Assembly (NCBI GenBank): GCA_049999765.1
Contig: JBNGIQ010008846.1
Span: 1-38,413 of the forward strand
Length of the DNA stretch: 38,413 nt
DNA from: Phaeoceros laevis
Taxonomy: Eukaryota > Anthocerotophyta > Anthocerotopsida > Notothyladales
Direction: 5' to 3'
In this document: positions 9,192 to 17,617 of the stretch, piece by piece
How the letters are laid out: the number at the start of each line of letters is the position of its first letter
Numbering within the stretch: position 1 is the stretch's first letter
Position numbers and translations under genes: made by a program
The notes under the pieces: generated by a model
The model's input: the letters and a program-made list of their open reading frames with translations, nothing else
Database searches by the model: none
Told to the model about the DNA's origin: nothing

Positions 9192-9700
9192 CTTCTAGGA
9201 TGCTTCAATAAGGTCTGATGAGATGATAGTAATATGAACATCACAGTTTGGTCGTGGCAAGCGCCTCGGAGAAGGATGCAAGAGTAGAAAGTAGTGGCGA
9301 GGGACGGCGGAGACGGATGAAGGTGGAGGGGGATGGAGCACTTCTTGGTCAAGGCATGTTCTTGCAACAAACTGGTTGATGGACCGCAATGAAACCCGAA
9401 CCACATTCCATGAGACTGCCTTCTTCGCGTTTGGAACCAGGCGCCCTCAGTGTTGTGTTGCCCTAGTAAGGACTAGTGCTCCGGTGTAGCGGAATATGGC
9501 TTTGGACTAAGAGGTAACGGTTTAAGGCCGGCCAGCGAGCCATCGTCGTATCTGGTTCTGGGCTACATACAGACAGACCTATTGAGCGGCAGGCATCGTT
9601 TGAGTTCACAAGTCAGCAGCCGGGGAGTGCAAGGTTAGAATCCAAGTCTCAAGGTTGGCGCTATCCAAGTTGAAATTGGCCTGTCAACGTTCAGTCAGTG
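9192..9700. promoter_or_regulatory. Head-to-head intergenic region, fumarase-like gene / unrecognised gene
   Basis: These 509 bases separate two start codons on opposite strands and must hold both promoters or one shared promoter. I see no clear TATA box or named site. Confidence 0.4.
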
Positions 9701-11237
9701 ATGGTGAAGGAGTCTCTGTTTGCGGGGCTTCCGCCGCCATCTCAATCAGCCCCGCAGGATCAGGAGAAGGAGCAGCTTCAGGAGCCGGAGCCGGAGCCTT
9801 CCCCTGCGTCCGCTGTCAAGCCAGCTTTACAGTCATCCGCTGCAGGGAGCAAGCGCAGCCCTACCCTCAACGACGATGGAGAGCGTCAAGGTCAGTGCAG
9901 GCAGCTTGCTGCCGGCATCTGTAACCGACTAGCAGTCTTTAACACCTGCTTTTCATCTCGTGTGTGTACAGGTGAAAAAAGAGTTCGTTTCAAGGAGGGA
10001 TTGGAAGCCAATTCGGAGCAGGTGCAAAGTGCCATGCACAGGATTGCCTCACACATCGGTAATCCTGCCAAGTTTCGAAAAGCTTCCAAGCTGGCGGTGC
10101 AACTCTTGGAGGCAGGAAGCGTTTCCAGCGAATTTGCCGATCCCTTTTTCTCCATTCTCAAGGCTGCCATGACCTTTCCTTCTCGGGCCACGGATGTCTC
10201 CCTCCGCGCTGACTACTGTGCACTCTTCTCTATGGTGCAAGAGCACATTCACGTGAGTGTCTTAACTCTCTTCCTCAAAAAGCATCATGAAGTTGGCAGG
10301 ATGAGGGTTTCACCCATCACCAGCGTGCTAACTGCAGGTGGTTGGAATGGTTTTAGAGCTTCAGTGCCTCTCAACAATCACAGGTCGAGGTGTGGCTGCT
10401 GTGGGCACAAGTGGCCACCGAACTTTACACAGATGACTCTTTTGTGGTACTCACCCTGCCTCTTCTGATGTTGTACTGCATTCCTTCGCTTGCCTGCTCC
10501 TTGATGGCCTCGGCTTGTTCTGATGTCCTCTGCCTGGTCAACTTCCAGTTTTCGAAGGCCACGGGTCGTGTAAGACAGTCCATTGAAACCCTGCCTGATG
10601 CCACAGAAGAGGAAAGCATGTCAGTCTATGGCGCTGAAGCTCCTGTTACTGCCGAACAACCAGACTCCACTGCTGATAAGGACATTATTGAGGATGCCAA
10701 GGAAGAAGCTGATCCTTTTGGCTTGAACGCCTTTCTCCCTAAACCTTCCAGAAAAGAAGAAAGGTTGAAGAGGAAGAAAGACGAGGAAGCTGCTGCAAAA
10801 AAGGCTACCGAGGATGCTGGAAGACTGCTGAGGGAGCGCAGAGAGGCACTGATTTGCTGCTTGAAAATCGCTGCTGATCGATACAAGTTCCCTTGGTGAG
10901 TAATTTAGGGAGTGAGGTCCCCTGTCATCTTTTGCCGGTGGAAGATATCTGTCTCACGGTCAAGCCTTTGAATACTTGCAGGGCACAGACTATCATTGAT
11001 ATTACGGTGAAGCACGCACATGATAATCTTGCCAAGTTCACAACGTCACAAAGAGCGACCATTGAAACCCTTTGGCAAAGTGTTCGAGACCAGCATGTCC
11101 GTCGTAAACAAGGGAAGACAACTTCAGATATAACGCCATTTGAACGGCTGCAGGCAAAATATGCTGTCGAGAAAATCAGCATTCGCAAGGCAGTGGGATC
11201 AGGAGGAGGGCGATCCGCCGAGCAATGGCTTGGTTGA
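9701..11237 (+). CDS. Conserved plant protein of unknown function, five exons
   Basis: I do not recognise this protein. Inferred exons are 9701-9890, 9972-10252, 10384-10446, 10549-10895 and 10982-11237; all splice sites are GT-AG, the phases fit, and the product is 378 aa. ATG 9701 is the first Met (a GTG lies just before). The first 60 residues are rich in Pro, Glu and Ser and look disordered. From about residue 64 (GEKRVRFKEGL) a helical region follows, with SHIGNPAKFRKASKLAVQLL and a Trp-rich VEVWLLWAQVATELYTDDSF. Residues about 235-290 are Lys/Glu rich and probably coiled coil (RKEERLKRKKDEEAAAKK). The C-terminus is ITPFERLQAKYAVEKI followed by a Gly/Ser tail. The first intron is 81 bases, a multiple of three without stops, so a retained-intron form would stay in frame. 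No signal peptide or membrane segment is seen. Confidence 0.75.
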
Positions 11238-11710
11238 GTGGGCAAGGTCCGTGTTCTTGAAGACCCCAGAGCTCTGAGCTTGCGTCAGGCTGACATTTTG
11301 GAGACGATCTAGGCTCCTCCGTCCTGCCATACTGCTTCTGGGCGGGTTCTACGGACCGTCAACTTGTATTTCACAAAGAATTTTCTTGACTTCGAACGCT
11401 GAGGCTTAAAGTACCGGGTGCAAATGCCACCCGCAGCCATTTATGTCATTAGTTCAGTCACCACCAGCAAGAGGTAAGAGGACATTCGTCAGAGTCTGTG
11501 AGCCAGGAAATCATGTGTTGTCCAAAAGCGGAAACAATTAAAGCCTGGGCGGATAAAGTGTGGTCTGTGCAGTAAGCACCCGGAAACGCCTAAACCTTGC
11601 AACGCTGCTGCCGTTAACGAAACACGAAAATAGCGATGCGGCACCCGGAGCTTGCATCCCCAGTTACCTGGATGGCACTACACGGTGCTCGAACGCCGAA
11701 CTAGGGGCAG
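11238..11710. other. Tail-to-tail intergenic region
   Basis: These 473 bases hold the 3' ends of the unrecognised + strand gene and the complex I gene on the - strand. I see no further gene. Confidence 0.6.
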
Positions 11711-12226
11711 TCAAAAGTACTTGCGGGGTACTCTGCCAGCCAGTTCATCTTGCATCCGCTGCATCCAGCAAGTCACCCGTTATAGAATACCGACGAAAGG
11801 TTTGAAGGCTTACAGAATTCTTGCAATTCCCTCCCTCCCAAAACCCAAGCCACCAACAATCTCCGCCTAGCTGTGACTGATCGGCAATGTCCCCCCCACC
11901 CTGTGCTAAAAGTTTTAGCAGCAGATAGACTCGCACACAACCCTAGGTTCTAGGGTAGGAAGCAGAGCAAGCAGGCCCTGGCAAAAGCGGCCACGCAGTT
12001 GATCTCAACAAGCGATGCACACGGAACAAATGGAGAAATAGAAACCACTCGGACTCACATATTCCTTCTTGATGGCCTGATGCACTAGCAGTGGTGTGAT
12101 GAGCCCAAAAGTGATGAGGATGCCGAGATTGCGACGTGAGAAGCGGAAAGTCTTCTCCAGGTTTTCCCTGGCGGCGGCCCACTCCTCCACATACCTGTTG
12201 TTCTGCACTTCCATTCCCCCTGCCAT
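11711..12226 (-). CDS. Mitochondrial complex I small subunit, B15/NDUFB4-like, two exons
   Basis: Inferred exons on the minus strand are 12226-12059 and 11758-11711, with a 300-base GT-AG intron, giving 71 aa. The product starts MAGGMEVQNNRYVEEWAAAR, has RENLEKTFRFSRRN, one hydrophobic segment near residues 33-50 (GILITFGLITPLLV) and ends RMQDELAGRVPRKYF. As I recall it, the small plant complex I protein assigned as the B15/NDUFB4 counterpart has the same layout and 71-aa length, including the ME-N-K-W-ARENLE start and the MQDE-AGR-RK end. It would be a membrane-arm subunit of the respiratory NADH dehydrogenase in the inner mitochondrial membrane. The second exon has only 15 codons plus the stop. 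It lies head-to-head with the FPG gene. Confidence 0.8.
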
Positions 12227-12391
12227 AGCGGCTCCCAGTCTCTGCTCTGCTTACTGGTGCTACTGCTGCAATAGTCGAGTTGCAGGTATCCACGCTTCAC
12301 CCTCACAAGTTGCCACCTCCGTATTAGGCATTAAACTCCACTTACAGTGGCTCTGTGCCGGACGCCTAGTTGGCTCGCCTGTATGTCGTGA

Positions 12392-12400
12392 TTTCCCGCC
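12392..12400. promoter_or_regulatory. E2F-like site in the complex I / FPG divergent promoter
   Basis: The sequence tttcccgcc matches the E2F consensus TTTSSCGS. It lies 166 bases upstream of the complex I start and 324 bases upstream of the FPG start, in a 498-base head-to-head region (12227-12724). Use by either gene is inference; FPG, as a repair gene, is the likelier client. Confidence 0.35.
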
Positions 12401-12724
12401 ATTTTCTATAGTCCGCTACAGCACAACCTGAGCTCCGAAGTCTTCGGTTTTTGGTTGCTGTCCGCCCAGTGTGTGTGGCGGTGCCGTGTGCTTGCCGGTG
12501 TTGGTGACGCTCCTCCTCGGAACATCGGTACGCATGCCATGTCTTAGCTGCTTGCTCGCTTGGCCTTCGCGTGCGCTTGGGACTCCCATGACTTTGTTGA
12601 GATTACCAACTCGGCGTGCATAGTTTCAATGACAATGTGACAGCGACAGGCAACCAACGAGCTTCTTTGCGGCGGATAAGGTGCTGGTGTCAGCTGAGTT
12701 GAGTGGGTAATTCGTGACTCACCG

Positions 12725-15343
12725 ATGCCAGAGCTTCCTGAGGTGGAGGCGGCTCGCCTTGCTCTTGAGGAGCACACCAAGGGCAAACTTATTGTGAGGG
12801 CTGTTGTAGCGGAGGACACCACCGTTATCAACGGAGTGTCGCCCTTGGACCTCCAGCAAGCTCTAACTGGCAAAAGGATCGAAAATGTGAGCCGTAAAGG
12901 CAAGAACATGTGGCTTGAACTAGATGAGCGCCCCTGGCCTAGCTTTCAATTTGGTAAGCTCTAGAGAACACCATATCCTTTCGCTTTTTCCGCTTTTCCC
13001 GCATTCTACTCAGCATAACCAAGCTGTCCGCCTGTCAGCCTCCGCACATGTCCATGTTGATGTACTTCGTTCAACGCCTTCCTGGATTTGTCTCACGTTC
13101 GAGCACGAACAACTCAGTTTCTTATAATGTCTGCATCCATTGACATGTAGGCATGGCTGGCGCCATCCATATCAAAGGAGTGCAAGGTGCAAAATACAAA
13201 AGGTGCATCTCAGTCTCTTACAGTTAGAACCTACTTCACTCGTATGCCAAGACTTTAGCATGTGGACATGCAATCTCCCAGTCAGTAACAATGCATCATC
13301 GCAGTGATTTGTGTCGTATTCACTTGTCCTTGAACTGTGTAGACTTTCGTAAAAGAACTTGGTTGTTGATTTTTGTCATGTTAACTTCATTGTAACACGG
13401 TGATATGCACTTTGCTTCATGCAGATCTGCCGTGGAAGATGAGGAGTGGCCCTCAAAGTATTACAAAGTTTTGGTTGAGGTATGACAGCTCTGTTGTGCT
13501 GATCTTCCTATATACTGTTTTGCATAATAAAAGGGCATGTTCCGTTCGTTTATAATCTCCAAGCAGGCTGGGGATTCATTGTTTCCACATGTGGCAGCTG
13601 GAGGACGGACAACAATTTGCATTCACAGACACACGCCGGTTCGCTCGAGTTCGTCTCCTGGAAGATGTATTCATGATCCTGGAACTTTCTTGTTTCACTC
13701 GATTTTATGGTGAATTTATTGGTTTTATGCTTGGGTCTATAATGCTGCACAAGTGTGTGTCACGTTACAGACCCACTGCTCGACCACACTCACCATGCAA
13801 CCTCGTCCCGATTTTTTGCAGCCAAAATCATCTGCTCCAATCTCGGAGCTTGGTCCAGATGCGTATCTGGAACTGTTGAACGAGGATGACTTTTCTGCAG
13901 CTGTTGGAAACAAAAAGGGTTCAATAAAGGCACTATTGCTTGATCAGGTTGAATTTTTGAAAATATCGGTGTAGTGCAATTCCACTGCGTATCCTATGAA
14001 TGTACTTGCACGTGTCTAGACCTTGGTAACACCTGCCTGATTGTGCATGGACAAACTGTTTGTTGTTTGCAGAGTTTTCTTTCTGGAATTGGTAATTGGG
14101 TGGCTGATGAAGTACTTTATCAGGCAAGTTTCTGTGGCGGTCACCTAGTCGCTCAGTTCTTTCGAAAGCAGTCAGTTAGGGGCGTATGCTCTTTGCTCAG
14201 ACAGCAATTGCATATTTTGCTTCATCTACTAACGTGGTCAGCATTCAAGCAGGCGAGAATCCATCCTGAGCAGGTCGCATCAAGTTTGTCGAAAGAGCAG
14301 TGCTCCAGCCTCAGAAGTACTATTGTGAAGGTAACTTCTTTTTCTTGTTCCCTGCACCTCAAAGTGCGCCCAGAGCCATCATGCTCACATGCAGCTGGAG
14401 GATCTGGTTCTGTAGGTCTTGGACTTGGCGGTTCAAGTTAATGCAGATTCTGCGCGCTTTCCCATGGACTGGATATTTCATTACCGCTGGGGCAAGAAAC
14501 CTGGCAGTGTGGATGGTGAGGCGGCCCATCTTTTTAGTATATATGTATGAACATGTGTGACCTTCAGCCTGCGCATTGGCATGCCAGGTACTTCAAATAG
14601 CAATTGAAGCAGGAGCAGACAGCAGCCAGTATCCTGACAACTGGATTTTTCACAGTCGTGAAAAAAAGGCTGGCAAAGGCTCTGTTGATGGTTCATCCTC
14701 GAGCTTTCAATTCCTTCCCCCTTCTTCATGATAGACTGCATTTTGTCGTCTCTGGCTCACTCAAGACATCTACATCTCTAGCATTGTGTATTTGTCACAT
14801 GTCTCATGCCGTGCTTGGTTGCAGGACACAACATTGACTTCATCAAAGTGGGTGGGCGGGTGGGTCCATTGTTTCTGTGAATCATCTGTTGTTTTTGTGA
14901 ATCATCTGTGAACTGGTCTACTGGATTTTGAACTTGTCGTGTTGTTTATGAGAAGTGGTGCAATGTTTCATCAGACATCGGCTTACGTGCCAGAGTTACA
15001 GAAGCTTACTGGACCTTTGGAAGGTGAAAAGCCAGCCCGGAAGAGAGGCTCAGTAAAGAAAGCGAGTGAAGCTGCTGTTGTCAGTGAAGACAGTCCTGCG
15101 AAAGGGCGTGGAAAGGGGCTTAAGAAAACCAAGACCAAGTCTCACGAAAGCTCTGATGATGAAGACTCCGTTAAGCAGGGGACAGATGAAGACGAAGACC
15201 CATCTCCGCAGGCCTTGAAAAAAAGGGGCAGGACTACCAAAGGAAATACAACCGTGGATAAAGAGGAAGTGGAACTACAACCTGAGAAGGTGGGCACTAA
15301 GACTCGTTCTGGAACTGTCTTGAGAAGTCGAAGGGGAAATTAG
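12725..15343 (+). CDS. FPG: Formamidopyrimidine-DNA glycosylase (FPG/MMH), ten coding exons with one alternative pair
   Basis: A bifunctional DNA glycosylase/AP lyase of base-excision repair that removes oxidised purines. Inferred exons are 12725-12953, 13151-13202, 13425-13479, 13598-13666, 13822-13947, 14073-14123, 14253-14330, then either 14416-14515 or 14588-14690, then 14825-14859 and 14975-15343. The product is 387 or 388 aa. The N-terminus MPELPEVEAARLALEEH has the catalytic Pro2 and Glu3 of the Fpg/Nei family. FGMAGAIHIKG, FTDTRRFARVRLL and the helix-two-turn-helix region SGIGNWVADEVLYQARIHP follow. The bacterial zinc finger is replaced by TSAYVPELQKL and a long Lys/Asp/Glu-rich tail, as in plant FPG. 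Intron 6 begins CAG|GCAAGT at 14124, a GC-AG intron; the others are GT-AG. The two alternative exons have the same entry and exit phase. Confidence 0.9.
14416..14690 (+). other. Tandemly duplicated, probably mutually exclusive exons of FPG
   Basis: Exon 8a (14416-14515) encodes VLDLAVQVNADSARFP, then DWIFHYRWGKKPGSVDG. Exon 8b (14588-14690) encodes VLQIAIEAGADSSQYP, then NWIFHSREKKAGKGSVDG. Both start in phase 0 and end in phase 1, so either can join exon 9 in frame, but joining 8a to 8b shifts the frame. The 8a donor (gtgagg) is strong and the 8b donor (gttcat) weak. I recall that Arabidopsis FPG/MMH transcripts vary by splicing in this part of the protein. Confidence 0.75.
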
Positions 15344-16151
15344 GAGCCGTTCGAAGGTAATTCCATATGCCTGTCAAGGGTGATGGAAAGTGCCTGTAGG
15401 CTACGTCATTGGTGGTCTTTGTTGACTATGTCAGCAACTTGTTCCTTGTGACAAGATCGCAGATATGGTCTTAATTTATGAAACTGACACAATGGAGGAA
15501 TTTGGAATTGCAGGAGTTCATTTCAGGAGCTGTTGTGGCCACTGCACAGCATAACTCCTCACTTGGCGTTGGTGGTACTGAGTTTGTGGCTCGCGGTTTT
15601 AGGAAAGCTTGTCACTCCAAATCTGCCTGGTCACCAGTTGACGCTGGCCAAGGGTTCGGGTTCGTACATCATGGATCACAAGGGCTCAGAGCTGCACGGG
15701 CTCCGGGTGCGTTTGTGGGAATGAAGCAGTCTTACCATGCCCCTCAGGTGCGCAGGCGCGCAGGTATAACGACTTGCTTCATTCGCACATATCCAGTTGA
15801 CAAACGGTGGGTAAAGGGAGGCGTCGCCTCCTTGCACCGGGGGCCGCATCTTAGCCAGGGTTTCAAAGCTTGCATGTGTATCTTGAAAAGGCCTGCTTGC
15901 TTTGTGTAGGTGATCGTACATAACCTCCTAGCTTGCTTGGCCAGAGGTGGCCATCTTTCTGGAAGTTTTGCCTTCAGTCTCAAAATCAGGAACTCGTGAT
16001 CGACACAATTTTGAAAACGGGTAGTTTAGACGGTTTTGTATTAAGGCCCTTTCCACGCTGGAACGCATATTTCGCAAGATGTTACGAACCAATCAGCGTG
16101 CGCCAAGTTGCGATTTTCGATGAACTGGGATTCAAACTAGAACTTCGCGCT

Positions 16152-16196
16152 TGTGTGGCGTGTCGTGCCTGTGTGGCGTGTCGTGCCTATGTGGCC
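16152..16196. repeat. Tandem repeat, 18-bp unit, 2.5 copies
   Basis: The unit tgtgtggcgtgtcgtgcc occurs at 16152-16169 and 16170-16187, with a half copy to 16196. It lies inside the possible transposon. Confidence 0.9.
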
Positions 16197-16253
16197 TTCC
16201 ATGTCCGCGAAAATCCTCTCACAAATTAGACCTTCCTTTGGAGGTGGGATCAA

Positions 16254-16309
16254 ATTTGTGAGCTTTCCTCACAAATCCATCGCCATTCGCTAATCCATCG
16301 CCATACGCT
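16254..16309. repeat. Short hairpin followed by 2 x 18-bp tandem repeat
   Basis: The arms atttgtgag (16254-16262) and ctcacaaat (16268-16276) form a perfect 9-bp hairpin with a 5-base loop. It overlaps two near-identical 18-base units starting aatccatcgcca at 16274 and 16292. Both lie inside the possible transposon. Confidence 0.8.
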
Positions 16310-17617
16310 GTCGAGCACGTCGACCTCCTGGCCAAAATGAGGGTAATGCACTTTGGCGCCAAATCTCGCTTGCTTCCTGCTCCTCTCAATTGGTTTCTCA
16401 ACTAAAGAACGGCCAACATAGCGACGCATCGTGGCACATGATCTAACAGCATCTCTCTTGTACGAGATTTCATAGCTTCAAACATGACAAGCATAGCGGC
16501 ATCAAAACCACCACTTGAAGAAGCTGGCGAATGTTTGGGTCTATAGTGCTCAGCGTCCCACCCGTGCTCATTTGTGCTTCCTAACTCATTACGGATTTGC
16601 TAGGCATTTCTAGTATGAAAGGGCATCCACGCATTTGCACACAAAGTAGCCACGTAGTCCGTGCATTCCCCTGAAAAAGCATCACAAATTTGCCGGCTCA
16701 ACTTTGTGCGAAAAATTTTGTGTTTAAACGTCAAAAGGGCCTAATTCTCGTCAATACCCTCCCAGTGCTCCCACCATCAAGTAACCTGTGATTCCTAGTA
16801 CCGAGAGATTCAAAGAAGACGACTCGTCGAAAATTATCGAACGCAGCGTTTTCGACACTCCGTTATTCCAGAGCTGCTGGAGGCAGACGAAGACCATCTT
16901 TGTGGTTGTGGTGCAGCGGCAGAGCGTGAATTGATCTTTAGCCGGCGTTCGACTAACACGCCTTGAGACATCTGGGCTGCCTTCCCGTTTGTTGACTGCG
17001 CGGATGATGAGGCAGCCTGGTTAAATTCCTGAAGCAGAGCCATGGAGAAATTTCTTGGCGGAGGCCAGGAGGGAATGGGATTTTCGTGCCCTTTGCTCTT
17101 CATTGACCGTGCTGCCGCGCAATGTATGGCGCAATTAGCTACTTTGATGGCGTGGAGGTCCTTCGGGGAGCTCTCTCGGGAAATGGCCCAGCTTAGATGT
17201 TTCACTGGCTTGCAGATGGACAGATCATTTTGTTGCTCTAGACATTATGCGAAGACAGTCAGGTGTCACGAACCAACCTGGCAGAAAGTGCGTGACAAGA
17301 AACTGCAGCCAGGGGCTCGGAGGCATGTCAGTCGTTGCATTTAGTCTCGGTCTTGCTGGCAGAATGGGCATTCCAATTGCACCAGGAATCAGGACATGGA
17401 GCATTTCATCATTGATGGAGGCTGACAAGCGACTGAAATGCTGGACGGGCAACGGATGGTGGTTCACAATTGTCTAGCTTTCACACTTTGTTCGCATTGT
17501 TGTGCATACCCAGAGACTTTGTGGAACCCGATTCAGCGTCTGCATGTTTAGTGCAACAGTCGGGTAACTGGATGTCAGCTATATGCCAAATCCCCACATT
17601 TTCGACATTAGAGAAGG

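Larger units (their letters stand above)
16040..16745. mobile_element. Possible non-autonomous DNA transposon (MITE-like)
   Basis: The left end attaaggcccttt (16040-16052) and the right end aaaagggcctaat (16733-16745) are imperfect inverted repeats differing by a one-base indel. Similarity continues weakly inwards (ttcgca in both arms). The interior has hairpins and short tandem repeats and no coding frame. No clear target-site duplication is visible, so this is tentative. Confidence 0.3.
15344..17617. other. Gene-poor region, FPG to PPR-C
   Basis: I see no supportable gene in these 2.3 kb. Open frames at 15478-15909 (+) and 16834-17205 (-) have no recognisable domains and low-complexity or irregular composition. 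The middle holds a possible non-autonomous transposon and two 18-bp tandem repeats, listed separately. Confidence 0.55.

Noticed and set aside
9460-9560. A tRNA-like stretch (ggtttaaggc)
   Set aside because: No acceptor stem or anticodon arm could be paired around it.
15478-15909. 143-codon open frame after FPG
   Set aside because: No domain, no similarity I recognise, irregular composition, and no sign of splicing partners.
16834-17205. 123-codon minus-strand frame, Ser/Ala rich
   Set aside because: Low-complexity composition and no recognisable features; could be a first exon of something unseen, but unsupported.
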